Shown here piece after piece: positions 11,046 to 21,815 of a stretch of 64,000 nt of DNA. Numbering within the stretch: the stretch's first letter is position 1; every line of letters begins with the position of its first letter. A program made the position numbers and the translations under genes. The stretch lies in the NCBI RefSeq assembly GCF_000740895.1, contig NC_025263.1, positions 992,001 to 1,056,000 of the forward strand, written 5' to 3'. The notes under the pieces are model-generated. The model was not told where the DNA came from. It was given only the letters and a program-made list of their open reading frames with translations, and did no database searches. The DNA comes from Theileria orientalis strain Shintoku. Its lineage: Eukaryota > Apicomplexa > Aconoidasida > Piroplasmida > Theileriidae.

Positions 11046-11429
11046 GTGCTAGGCACACTTAGTGCCAGGACATTGTATCGCAAATCTGTGGTATTAAGTT
11101 GCCTATTTTATGAATATTATTTGTATGTATACTGTGTTCATGTATGATTGTATGCATATTGTGTATATGTATGTATTTATATGGTTATGTATGCATATTG
11201 TGTGTGTGTGTATATGTGCTTATATATTTATGTATGTATATTTAAGTATTTACATGCTTATATTTTGTATATGTACATATGTATGCTTGTATGTTTTTGT
11301 GCTTATATATATGTGTGTGTGTGCACATGCTTGTATAGGGTATGTATGTGTGCTTTTATTATTTTAGTGCCTATCTACTATGCTTTTAGAGGGCTTTGCA
11401 GTATCCGGCTCAAGTAAGTTGCTTAAAAA
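11046..11429. repeat. TATG/TGTA low-complexity spacer between convergent genes
   Basis: The spacer between the gamma-tubulin complex gene (+) and the E2 gene (-) consists largely, from about 11110 to 11370, of irregular TATG, TGTA and TGTG repeats. Reading frames through it (Met-Tyr-Val-Cys rich) are by-products of the repeat and not genes. There is no other feature. Confidence 0.75.
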
Positions 11430-12919
11430 TTAGAAGTGTTTTCTCAGCTCTTCCGTGTCCTGGAGCAGTAGCCTGAGGTGGACTGCGAAGGTGGCAATAG
11501 TAGCCCCGTCCAGGTGTCGGTGGTCCGAGGTGACCGCGAGGTTGCAAAAGGACCTGAGCTCGAGCCTGAAGTCCTCCTTGCCGGACTCGGACTCGGGGAG
11601 CGGCACTGGTACCGCCTTGTCGAGCGGCCTCCCCATGGCCACGATCGTCGCCTGGCCGTCGAACAGCCTCGGCATGACGTAGGTGCCGCCTATGGGTCCC
11701 AGGTTGCTCAGGGAGCAGGTGCCGCCCCTGATGTCGGCCATGCCCAGCTTCCTGCTGTTGGCGCTCTCCTGGAGGCGGTTCAGCTCCCTCTGAATCTGCC
11801 TCACCGTCAGCTTGTTCACGTTCTTGATGTTGGGGACCACGAGGCCGTACTTGCTGTTGATTGCGACGCTGATGTTGTGGTTCTTGTAGAGCAGGTACGA
11901 GTCGCCGTTGAACTTCGAGTTCATGATCGGCACCTTTTCCAGCGCCAGCGAGAGCGCCTTGATGATGAACGGCGTGATCGTCACCTTTACTGGCTCAAGT
12001 CCCTCTTCTGCTGCTGATTTCGGCGGGTTTTCTCTCAGGCTTTTGTACAGCGCCTTAAGGCCTGTCATGTCCGCCTGCTCCCCTATTGTGACGTGCGGCA
12101 CTTGCAGCGATGCTGTCATTGACTTTGCCATTGCTGCTCCAATCATGTCCAACTTAACTTCAACCACCTACACGTTTTTGAGTGCGTGCTCATTTTAATA
12201 ACTATGCTATTTACTAGTTACATCGTCGTCCTTCTTCTCCTCAGCCCCCTTAGCGGTCGATGAGAATGTTCTTTTTTCATTTTCGAGGGTTTCAATCGGT
12301 AACTGTAAAATTAATATTATTAAATGTATTTGTGTAATGCCAGGTAGTGTTAGCATGTTAACTCAATACTAGTCTATCGCTATTATGTTTGTGTATTTTA
12401 TTAAATAGGGGCTTTAATCTCTTTCCACCTACGTTTCTATTCTTGACAAGGGTGCTATAATTTCTCTTTTCGTTACCGAAATTACTACTACGATCATTAA
12501 TATTATTTTCGGGTACCTCATCGACCGTATCTATGTCCATGAGTGGACTTCCTATCTTTATAGTGTCTCCCTCGTTGACATACAACTTCTTCACTGTGCC
12601 CGTATATCTGCTAGTTATTTCAACGGCTGCCTTGTCACTTTGTACGGTACAAACCGACTCCATCTCCTCCACCTGGTCGCCGACGTTCTTCTCCCACTTC
12701 AACAACTCGACTTCATTTATACCTGTAAAATAATTAAATTGTCGTAGGTGAGGTGTACGTTTCAGTATATTGAAACCGCGTGTATTAGTTACCTTCTCCT
12801 ATATCGGATAGTTTAAATGTGGTGAGAGCCAATCTTTTTGCTGACTGATAAATAGACCTAGAGTGGAAGGTATTCGTGATTCTTGGCTTAACGAGTTGGA
12901 ACAAGGATAAGAGTTTCAT
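11430..12919 (-). CDS. Branched-chain 2-oxoacid dehydrogenase E2 (lipoamide acyltransferase)
   Basis: Four exons (12919..12793, 12722..12433, 12302..12222, 12167..11430) give 411 residues. A basic, Ser/Arg-containing N-terminus of about 30 residues fits a mitochondrial presequence. The lipoyl domain follows: 'FKLSDIGEGINEVELLKW' and the lipoylation lysine in 'VQSDKAAVEITSRYTG'. The C-terminal catalytic domain has 'AAMAKSMTASLQVPH' at its start and the active-site 'SDHRHLDGATIA' at its end. E2 transfers the acyl group from E1 to CoA within the multienzyme core. In Theileria the branched-chain complex is thought to supply mitochondrial acetyl-CoA (family knowledge). The linker of about 60 residues shows no peripheral-subunit-binding domain, which is unusual. 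Confidence 0.88.
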
Positions 12920-13681
12920 TGGTGTTTCTGGCTTATTTGAAGTATATGTGGTGTGTACTACATTAAATAAGAATATAATATTAATGAACTAGCTGTGTTA
13001 AACCGGGGAAACAAATAAAGTATTGTGATTAACACTCATTACTCCCAACATAGTGTAGCCCACATGAATTGCTATATACTAAACAACTATCGGTTTTGGC
13101 ATTACCGTGATTATTGTTTTAATATTGGAATCATTCTTTTAATTCAATATTGTTAACACAATGTGGAAAATATTTATATAACGACACATATATTAAAATT
13201 CCTATTCTTATTTTGTCATTCCAATCATTTTAACTAAATTAAATTCTGATATATCTAAGTCGACATTAAATTAACAGGATTCCTCCAGTTTTCTCTGTTT
13301 ATCATACCTCACATCAATGCTATATAAATCTGTATATATTCCCTTTTGCAAGATGAAATTACCATTATAAATGAAAATTGTTTTTTACCATGTCTAATTA
13401 TCAAATTACTCAGTTTTGTTCTCATTTATAGATGCACTTTGGTGCCTGAATGAGTTGGTATGAACTCCCCGTGAGTATAATGCTTTCCTCTATATTTTTC
13501 AATTAAATTTCCTGTCAACTCCAGTTTTAAATTTTTATAGTTTATTTTCTTTATTGTTTAGTGATATATTTGATTTGCCAGTATTTATAATTCAGTTTAT
13601 TTACACATTGACACAGTTGCAGTTTTAACTCCAGAGATTTTGGGATTCATAATATTTAATTTATATAAGTCTTAGTTAACG
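12920..13681. other. AT-rich divergent spacer (E2 / alveolin)
   Basis: This 762-bp spacer lies between two divergently transcribed genes and presumably holds both promoters. It is strongly AT-rich with no convincing ORF, repeat or RNA fold. Confidence 0.6.
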
Positions 13682-14792
13682 ATGGTAGATGAGACTCCAA
13701 CATCGGTTTTAAACAGTCCCCCTGCGGATGCTATAATTTTGGATCGTGTGGTACACGAGAACATTAAGAGAGTTCCTAAGCCCGAGATAAAGGAAAGGAT
13801 CATTGAGGTTCCAGAAATAGAATATGTTGAAAAAATAATAGAGGTGCCTGAGCCTGTTTATGAGGAAAAAATTGTACATGTTGCGAAGCCCGTCGTGTGT
13901 GAGAGGGTGAAGAAGGTTAAGAAGCCAATAATACAGGAAAAAATAGTAGAGGTACCGGTCGTTCAAGTAGTCGACAAATATGTGGAAGTTCCGCAGTACG
14001 TGTATCAAGAAAAGGTGGTGGAGGTACCGAAGGTTGTTATCCAGGAAAGGATCGTATCAATTCCTAAAAAGGTAACAAAGGAGAAGATAGTTGAGGTTCC
14101 AAGGATTGAATATAGAGAGGTAAGAACGCCGCTTAAATTTTTTCAGTAGATTTCGTAGTCATCTATAAGTTTTGTAATTATTAATACTGAACTGTTGAGG
14201 AGGTGGTGCTTCCTCTCCTATCAATTTCTAATTTACTTATTCTTACTGTATCAACGTGTAAATACCCTTTAGGTGGTTACTGAGAAGATTGTTGAGGTCG
14301 AAGAAGAGGTTCCGGAAATTGTGGAGAAGGAAGTTCATGTCACACACTACATCGACCGGCCGTACGAGGTGGAGAAGGTAGTAGAGGTTCCTCAGGTGCA
14401 GCACGTGTACAAGGACGTGTACAAGACCCAGTATCGCAATGTGCCTCAGCCTGTGGAGGTCCCGGTAACCCACTATCGCAGGATACCCGTCGAGAAGGTT
14501 ATTGACAGAAAGGTACCAGTACCAGTTGAACTAGAAGTAGTGAAAAAAATCCAGTGCGCCAAGTTCGAACCAAGGTTAGTTTGACTTTAGATCACAGTTT
14601 GCCTCACCGGAACCGTGTCTTTCTGATTAAATAATTTAATTTGTTTTTAGGTACAGAGAAGTTCCGGTTCCGGTTCACGTGCAAAGAGTCATCGACCATC
14701 CGTTGCCTGAGACCGTTCTGAAGAATCCTTCAACAGCAGTTGATTACTATAAAGACGTTCAAAAGGATTTGCAAAAATTGACTAAACTATAA
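13682..14792 (+). CDS. Alveolin (inner membrane complex / subpellicular network protein)
   Basis: Exons 13682..14119, 14273..14574 and 14651..14792 encode 293 residues. Almost the whole protein is built of alveolin repeats, short blocks such as 'EKIIEVPEPVYEEKIVHV', 'QEKIVEVPVVQVVDKY' and 'EVPVTHYRRIPVEKV', with alternating valine/proline and charged residues. Alveolins form the intermediate-filament-like network under the inner membrane complex of alveolates and give the zoite its shape. Short non-repeat ends flank the core, the C-terminal tail being helical (about 30 residues). The family assignment is firm; which numbered IMC/ALV orthologue it is cannot be decided from sequence alone. Confidence 0.93.
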
Positions 14793-14896
14793 TTATTCCT
14801 TGTGATGTAGCTAGCTGGCTTCTATTTTTCAGATTTAATTTGTGTATTGTTTATTTATGTGTAATAGTCAAAAGTTATAGTTGTATCTTTAATATC

Positions 14897-16863
14897 ATGG
14901 AAGACTCTTTAGGTTCGGAGCCGGTTAGCGAATCGCGAAGTGTGTTTTCGTCACCAGGCTACACCTACTTCATCTGGTTTTTGATCGGATGCATGGCACA
15001 CTTCGGCCTGCAGCTGTTTGTGCTATCTTGCAGCATTTTTACAGACGTACTGGAAGTCCCGAGTAATTACTGTGGGACTTTTCTGGCTAATATGGTGGCG
15101 CTCGCCATAATAAGCTGTTACCTAGGATTCGTAGTCTCACACGTCCTCTTCCCTCTTAAAAAGGTAACCCTAGAGTTCAGCTTCATCATAACTTCGGTCT
15201 CTCTAGTGCTCCTGTGTCTAGTAAACATAACTGACAAAAAAATAGGAAGAGTGGTGTACATATTGGCCATGTTCGTAGGGTGCTTCTGCTTCGGAGTAAT
15301 GGAGTCAGTGGGCATAACCACAGCCAGCGACCCAACTCTCCAAGGAAGACCGCCGAAAAGAGTGGTGTTTTTCCTCTGCGGTCATCCAATAGGGTACGCG
15401 CTGGCACTGTTGATCCACCTGGTGATAGAGAACAGCTACTTCGCATTCTACATCAACTCGTGTGGGTACACGGGAGCAATTTACAGCTGCTACGGAATAC
15501 TGGTCATGGTGCTCCTGGGAGTGCCGGTAATACTGTTCGTGATAATGCACCTGTACCCAATGAAATCCAAAAGGAACCTGTGGCAGGATTCTAACATCAT
15601 CAACTCGACGATTTACTACGCAGAGGCACTGAGACTGCTGAAGAAATACACACATTACATAGTGATCCTGGTGGTGATTGAGGCGACGGAAGTTATTCTA
15701 AACTGGAGAATAGGTAAAAGCAGTAGTTACTTAAGAGTTAGTGAATTAATTAATTGTGTACACACACTAAGTGTGTGGGTGTTTATGTGTAGATAAATGA
15801 GGTGTTGATTAAATTGCGTTCAGTGCTATTCCTACACGACCCGTACCCGAAGTTTGACTCGATAGTCTGCTCACTGTCGATAGTGATGGGATACGCAATC
15901 TTCGACTTCGTAGGAAGAGGGTTCGCAATCGGAGTGAGAAGAATGGTGTCAGATTTGAAGGACAGAAACAGGATAATGCTCAATATTTCAAAGACGGAAG
16001 AGCAGGAAAAGGGAGAAAAGAGTACAGAAGAGGAGACAACTGGAAAGAATAGTCGTCCAGAACCAATGAGAAGTGAAGCAACTACTCCAGGAATGCCGAT
16101 AAATGAAGAAACTACTCCAGAAGTGCCTATAAATGGAGAGCAAACTCCAGAAGGGCTTAGAAATAAGGAAAAAGGGCCAAAACAAAAGGGTGAAAAGGAG
16201 GTAAAGGCATCGAAAAAAAAAGGAAAAAAGGAAAAAACTCCAGAGGAAATGGAAAAGGGAATGGATGATCAGTTGGATCAGGACCCGGAACTGAGGAGCA
16301 ACCTTAGGTTGGGACTGTACACGAATTTCCTGCCATTCACATGGCTGCCGATCACGTTCAGGATAATCACGGGGGTGGTAATATTTATGCAGAGGCACCA
16401 CCCGGAGAGCCTGGCGCTGGCAAATTACACGAACCTGCAGGGCACACTCATGCTCACGATGATCAACGCGTTCATCAGAGGAGTGGTCCTGAGTTACGTG
16501 TACTCGAACCTGTTTGAGTCGTCGAGAGCAGAGTACCTGAGGGAACATAACGTGACAGTGCACGCAGTGAAGGGCGAGGCCAAGGAGTGCGTTGACATGA
16601 GGTACACGGCAAACGCCGCGGGCTCGATCATGGTCTCGATCGTGCGCATGATTGACCTGTCAGTGATGCTGGTTCTGGCCTACGTCTTCTACAAGTACAA
16701 CAGACTCCTCTTCGACGTCAGCGAGGTCTACATTGAGAGGAGCGTGTGGGCGACGGACCACCTGAGCAGCGACTTCTACAAATTCTTCTGGTGGGTGCGG
16801 AGCATACTCTACCTGATCTGGAGAGACATGAGAACCCCGTTTGTGTGGAGGCCGAGAGAGTGA
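14897..16863 (+). CDS. Equilibrative nucleoside transporter-like membrane protein
   Basis: Exons 14897..15713 and 15824..16863 encode 618 residues. Six membrane helices lie within residues 15-225, two more by about 310, then a charged loop of about 100 residues with a repeated 'TTP..PIN' motif and a Lys/Glu run, then three more helices: an 11-TM pattern. The eighth helix carries 'AIFDFVGRGFAIG', matching the ENT (SLC29) signature Phe-Asn-x-x-Asp-x-x-Gly-Arg apart from the Asn. ENTs import purines, which piroplasms cannot make. In ENTs I know, the big loop falls between TM6 and TM7, while here it is between TM8 and TM9. The ATG at 14897 is preferred over an upstream in-frame non-ATG start. Another multi-pass family is possible. 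Confidence 0.62.
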
Positions 16864-17363
16864 GGGAATCGCCGCCGAAAGCAGCAGCACTGTAGTCTAC
16901 ATCAATCGAATGTGTTTGTGCTTGTCTATGCGTGTATGTCAATATCAGGAGTAATGTTGTATGTTGTGTGTTTATGATAGCAAATGGAATGAAATTGTGT
17001 GTTTATGATAGCAAATGGAATGAAATTGGGTGTTTATGATAGCAAATGGAATGAAATTGGGTGTTTATCAACTGCGTATGCTTGTTAGTATGTGCATGGG
17101 TACGTTTGTATTGTATTTACTTGGTGGCAGTGTGTATATATCTTAAGTGTAGGTGAACACATGTACGCAAACAAATACTCGTAGAGGTATGATTATCATA
17201 CACGCTTGAGCACGGATGTACATACTTGTGTACAGACATAAAGATACACACCCAAGTACACACATAAATATAAATGGTGTGGACACAGATAAATAATATG
17301 GGCGCGCATAGACATGCATAAAAAAACACATACAAACGCACTAACAGATATATGACACTAAAA
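16864..17363. repeat. Spacer with 31-bp tandem repeat and CA/TG-rich sequence
   Basis: Between the transporter (+) and the TBC-TLDc gene (-), about 16966-17064 holds three copies of a 31-base unit 'GTGTTTATGATAGCAAATGG' plus 'AATGAAATTGG', differing by a base or two. From about 17140 to 17345 the sequence is ACACA/TACA-rich. I see no gene. Confidence 0.8.
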
Positions 17364-20300
17364 TCAGGACAGAGTCCACAGTTCTATCATGTATACGTCG
17401 AAGTAGGTGGACGACGCGAGCTGCGGCGAGTCGTAGGACTCACACTTCGTAGTGTACCCCGTGGAAAGAGTCTTGTCTACGATGATTGCAGGCCCGTTCG
17501 CACCAACTATTATGCTGTCCGTTGAAAACTTAACGCCAGTAGCGTTTTTGGCAGTGAACTCATAGAGCCTCTTAAAGGGCGAGAACGTGAAAATGAACGA
17601 GTTCATCTGGTGTACAACTGAAAATGCGTTAACACGTGCTTCTCATACATGCGTCTAATATCAACTTACTTTCCTGTGGAGTGAAAAAGCCTTTAATTGG
17701 AGAGTGTAACAGATTTGGAATGAATACACCAAATACTTCCAATTTTTTAGTTTTTATGAATAACAGTGCCGGCGATGACACCTTAATACACTCTGTGACT
17801 CGTTTTATAAGCCCGGTCATCGTAGCTCCATGTGTGTAGGATGCGTAAATGTTTTGTGGATCCTATGATTGGTGTTATTGTATTGATGGTGGTATTCAAT
17901 AACAATAATTAATGGTGGTATTCAATAACAATAATTAATGGTGGTATTCAATAATGCTAATAATAATAAAAATGATTAAGAATGGCAGTAATAAACAATG
18001 GCAGTGACAAACTATGGTAATAATAAACAAGTACAATATGTACGGTACTTATGTATCTAATTGTATATATATATATATATATATATCCAAACGGCTAGTG
18101 GCATGAAAGCGTACCAGAATGCGATATATTGCATTGAGCTTGGCCCATATCACTTCCCAGTGAGTCTCACTCAGTATTGAGGAGCTCGACGACAGGCGGG
18201 GCCTGTAAAAGTGCCTGATCTTCACGTTCATCAGGTACGGCGTCGGCGTGTCCACCTCGTGGATCTTCTTGTCGACCTTCTTTATCCTGAGGCTGTAGGC
18301 GATCTTCGTGAGCTTGTCGATCTGGATGCTGTCGTCGAGCCCTATGTGGTAGAGGAGCTCCTCGGCAGCCTCCTTGCTGGTCGCCGCCAGCAGCTTCGCG
18401 CGCGTGCACTTGATGAGCGCCACGCAGTACCTGCACAGCACAATCTCCCCCTCGAAGAGCAGGTTCCCGTAAATCCTCACTATGTAGTCGAAGGGCAGTA
18501 TTTGAGAGAAGCCCGTCTGTATTGACCTTGCCACCCAGGCCGCCACGTCCACCCTCAGGTTCTTCAGGTGCTCCACCGTCTTCTTCAGGTGCGAGACGAG
18601 CACTGAGATCACGAACGTCACGAATGTCACGAAGCCTCTTCTGTCCACGAAGAAGAAGCGCATTCCAATGTTCAGGTTACTACTGCTTACGCACTTGTTC
18701 ATGAAGCGGTACAATAGACACAGCACTGCATTCGGCGATAGATATATTAGCAACAAACAACAAAGTGACGGTATCACCTACAAATGTTATGTGTTGTTAG
18801 TGTTAATTAGCAATGTATTCTGACTGGTGCTACTAACTGATGTGTTATATCTTTTGTTAATTAGCAATATATTCTGACTGGTGCCACCAAAAGATGAGTT
18901 ATAGCTATTGTTACTAATTGATGAGTTATAAATATTGTTACTAACTGATGAGTTATAAATATTGTTACTAAGTGCTAGTAACGGCGTGTAGTCGATTGTG
19001 CTATCTATCTGTGCACATATATATGTACAATTAGCACACTGCCGCGTTTAACTTTGTTTCTGTGCAAACTTACTGGTAGAAACTCAATCTTGGTCGAAAA
19101 ATACGAATTTAACACCCAGAGGATCCTCTTGACCTCGAGAACCCCTTGGTCTGTCAGAAGCACGGTAAAGTCAGTCACATCTGTGAGCTTGTACACCGAC
19201 CTGTCTATTGACGTGCTTGTCATCTGCTTCGTGAACCCTTTCGAGAGATTTGTTATCAGTTCCATGTCCTTCGTGTATATTTTCGACAGGTTGCTTCTGT
19301 CGACTATGGTCTCTACATCCAACTCCATCGTTTTCACTGGGCTCGGGGCTTCGCTCCCGTTTGGCGGTGCGCTCACTATTTCCATTTTTTCTGAGGCCGC
19401 TGTGGCCTCATGTTCTCTCCTTTCGGACTCCACGTTGCTGTGAGTTTCGAAAGGTGGCATGTCGTCCTCGGCGTTACTTGCGTTGCTGCAGCTTCTGCTG
19501 TACGATATCACCACGCTGTTCGACGCCGAGTGCTCTGGGATCGTGTTTATCACCGGCAGGTGATTAAGCATTGAGGGCATGTATGTGTACCCCTGCTGTG
19601 CTGAGTCCGAGTGCCTTCTGTAGCCCTCCTCTGACGCGTAGTCGCTGAACGTGTCTGGCGTGTACATGTTGTAGTCGCTCTCTCTGTAACTATCCATGTT
19701 GTAACTCTCCCTGTTTGCGTCTCTATAATATGCTCCATCATCGCTGTTCCTTTCTTCGTACCTTCCTTCTTCTGCTACCGGTTCGCTTTTATGCTTTTCC
19801 ACATTCGATTTCAACTTATTTTTCCTTTTTGAGCCGCACACGAACGGGAAGCACACTATCACCTTCGATTTACTCTTCTTCATCGACACTCTTTTGTAGA
19901 ATGGGTGATCTGGATTCCGGGAGGCGTTTACGTCTACGCTCGACTGCATCAGCTTCGAGTGGTGCGATGGCGGCGGCGGGAAGTACGAATACTTCGTGTT
20001 ATATATAAACGTGTCCGACATCTGCCTCGTCTTTTCAACGTTCCTCACGAATGACTTTTTCTCCTCCGAGCCCTTCCGTATTCTCGCCAGCGCTGACTTC
20101 ATCAGCTTCCTCTTGTTCGCATTTTCGTGATTCAGCAAGTGTATGTAGTCAATAAGCCTATCCTTGTTTCCCATTCCTGTTTTAACTTGTCAGTTTAAGT
20201 CCAAGTTTGCTACCCTATTTACAACTAAAATAACTAGTACCACATTCATATTTATGTGCTTCTATATATTTATATGTGTTTGTTTTTGTTTAAATACACA

Positions 20301-21408
20301 CCTGTTTTACTTCCTTTTGAGAAGTCTGAGACCTGGATGCTGTATATGCTACTTGCGCTCTCCATTTCGTCAGGCTTACATACATCTAGAAACGAACTTT
20401 CCCTGCGCGACTGTGAATTCACGGTGACTTTAGAATCATCCTTGCTAATGTCTGAGCTGCTCGACGAGTCACTTTTCCTATACGAGGGCTTCTGCCTGAA
20501 CCTTCTTATTAACCCATAGTAGAAGTGCAGAATCCCTCTCGACGATTTCTTTGTGCTCAAGCTCACTGAGGAGCTATCCCTCGCGCTCGGCGAGGCCTCC
20601 TTGTACGGGTTTACCCAGTAGTTGTATTCGTTGTCAGATTCGTTGAACACCTGTGACTCCAGGGACCTATCAAACTGGCGGTGCAGCTGGTCTATTCCTA
20701 GGGGTGAATCAATGAGGTCCGCCTGAAATCCAAAAATTCCTCCTAAAGCAGTTTATCAATTACTTCCTTCAGTGGATGCTGAAGATGTATTCCATTGCTT
20801 CAAATGGGTCAAACGGCTCAAACTTTTTAATATATTTGCTTAAGGACATAGAGACTAATTCTTACCGCTAAAGGTTGGACAGTAGTCTCCCATTTCGGTA
20901 GGCACGTTATCCTAAACTCACATTTAAACTTTATCACTCACTCCAAAGGTGGATGTGTAAGAGTCCGTGTAAAACGATGGGTTATCGATGTAGAATTTAT
21001 CTGCGTCATTTGCCTTTATCCATATGTAATGCTTAATGATGTCCGGCACTCCTCTATGTTAACGTTATTAAACCCTTCGAATTTTAGTACTACTGTCTAA
21101 CAAATGGGCAGGTGCACCTGACTCACCTTTGTATTGCTGTTTTAATTGACCCGTAGTTGTTGAACGTCGTTGAGATTGCGAACTTGACCATGTCAATGTT
21201 CCACACCGAGAGTTCAATCTCCTAAAACCATATTAGTGGAATTAATTTTATTTTTTTCAGTTTAAAACATCAGTTCACTTACATCTACATATTCGGATCT
21301 CCATTGTTTGTATATGGATGCGTTAACGAGGTATGTGATTTCGTTATCTTCATTTGGGTTGTAAGGCTCATCTACATGGGACCGGCCCTCGTTTTCCGTG
21401 GAATCCAT
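17364..21408 (-). CDS. TBC-TLDc domain protein (TBC1D24-like)
   Basis: Ten exons (21408..21283, 21221..21127, 21053..20942, 20911..20866, 20838..20764, 20742..20302, 20176..19074, 18777..18093, 17825..17670, 17617..17364) sum to 1030 codons in frame. The TBC domain begins at 'TAIQRGVPDIIKHYIW' (about residue 70), is interrupted by some 450 low-complexity residues (about 185-635), and resumes at 'EVKRILWVLNSYFSTK' through the 'VARSIQTGFSQILPFDYIVR' helix. The C-terminal 150 residues are a TLDc domain ('SPALLFIKTKKLEVFG', 'ANGPAIIVDKTL', 'YFDVYMIELW'). This order is that of TBC1D24/Skywalker, a Rab/ARF6-linked vesicle-traffic regulator. The TBC glutamine finger (Tyr-x-Gln) is not visible, so GAP activity is doubtful. 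Introns 4 and 5 are 27 and 21 nt. Confidence 0.82.
17885..17955. repeat. Short tandem repeat in an intron of the TBC-TLDc gene
   Basis: About 2.6 copies of a 26-base unit ('ATGGTGGTATTCAATAACAA' plus 'TAATTA') lie in the intron between the exons ending at 18093 and starting at 17825. Copies are nearly identical. Confidence 0.85.
18064..18086. repeat. (TA)n microsatellite beside a splice donor
   Basis: A run of about 11 TA dinucleotides begins 7 bases inside the intron that separates the TBC and TLDc parts of the neighbouring gene (donor GTTTGG at 18092). Reading through it instead of splicing gives a short Tyr-Ile tail and a stop at about 18049. Confidence 0.9.
18785..18970. repeat. Degenerate tandem repeats in intron 7 of the TBC-TLDc gene
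   Basis: Units such as 'GTTAATTAGCAATRTATTCT' (two copies) and 'AACTGATGAGTTATAAATAT' plus 'TGTTACT' (three copies) are arranged in tandem between the exons ending at 19074 and starting at 18777. This enlarges an intron that is otherwise featureless. Confidence 0.75.
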
Positions 21409-21815
21409 CGGTTTAAATAGTGTGTATTAAAATCCCGTTGATGGGTTTTGTTTTTTATACACAAGCATAGATGTTCAAATTAAAGATTAGTGGTATTGGA
21501 TTCTGGTGTGTAGCCATTAGATTTAATACCACATAAAATGTCCAAATATTCTGAATCTCGCAGATCAAAATATAATATTCAGATTCGGGATTATTTAAAT
21601 GATCTTGTTTACTTAATCTGTTGAAATGATTCGAATTAGTTATTATGAATGGGGAAATCGTAATCTTGCGATAATTTCATTTAAACCTAAGTTATGTTCT
21701 ATAAATTATTTACATTGATTTAAATCAAATTATTAGTTTCAGGATTTGGCTATTTTTAGTGTGAATATTTTGTTCTTTCTTTAGAAAAATTTGTAGTTTG
21801 CCAACTTACACATCA
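21409..21815. other. AT-rich spacer downstream of the RAD51 paralog
   Basis: This 407-bp region lies between the end of the RAD51-like gene and the start of the TBC-TLDc gene, both on the minus strand. It should hold the TBC-TLDc promoter. No ORF, repeat or RNA fold stands out. Confidence 0.6.

Noticed and set aside
11110..11417. Met/Tyr/Cys/Val-rich ORFs of 85-89 codons
   Set aside because: Translation of TATG/TGTA low-complexity DNA in two frames, not protein-like.
17143..17341. Cys/Val/Tyr-rich minus-strand ORFs downstream of TBC-TLDc
   Set aside because: Products of ACACA/TACA low-complexity sequence.
17364..17820. TLDc exons as an independent short gene starting at the ATG near 17812
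   Set aside because: The upstream exon ends in the first TLDc helix, phase is compatible, and TBC-TLDc is a known architecture; transcripts could still prove otherwise.
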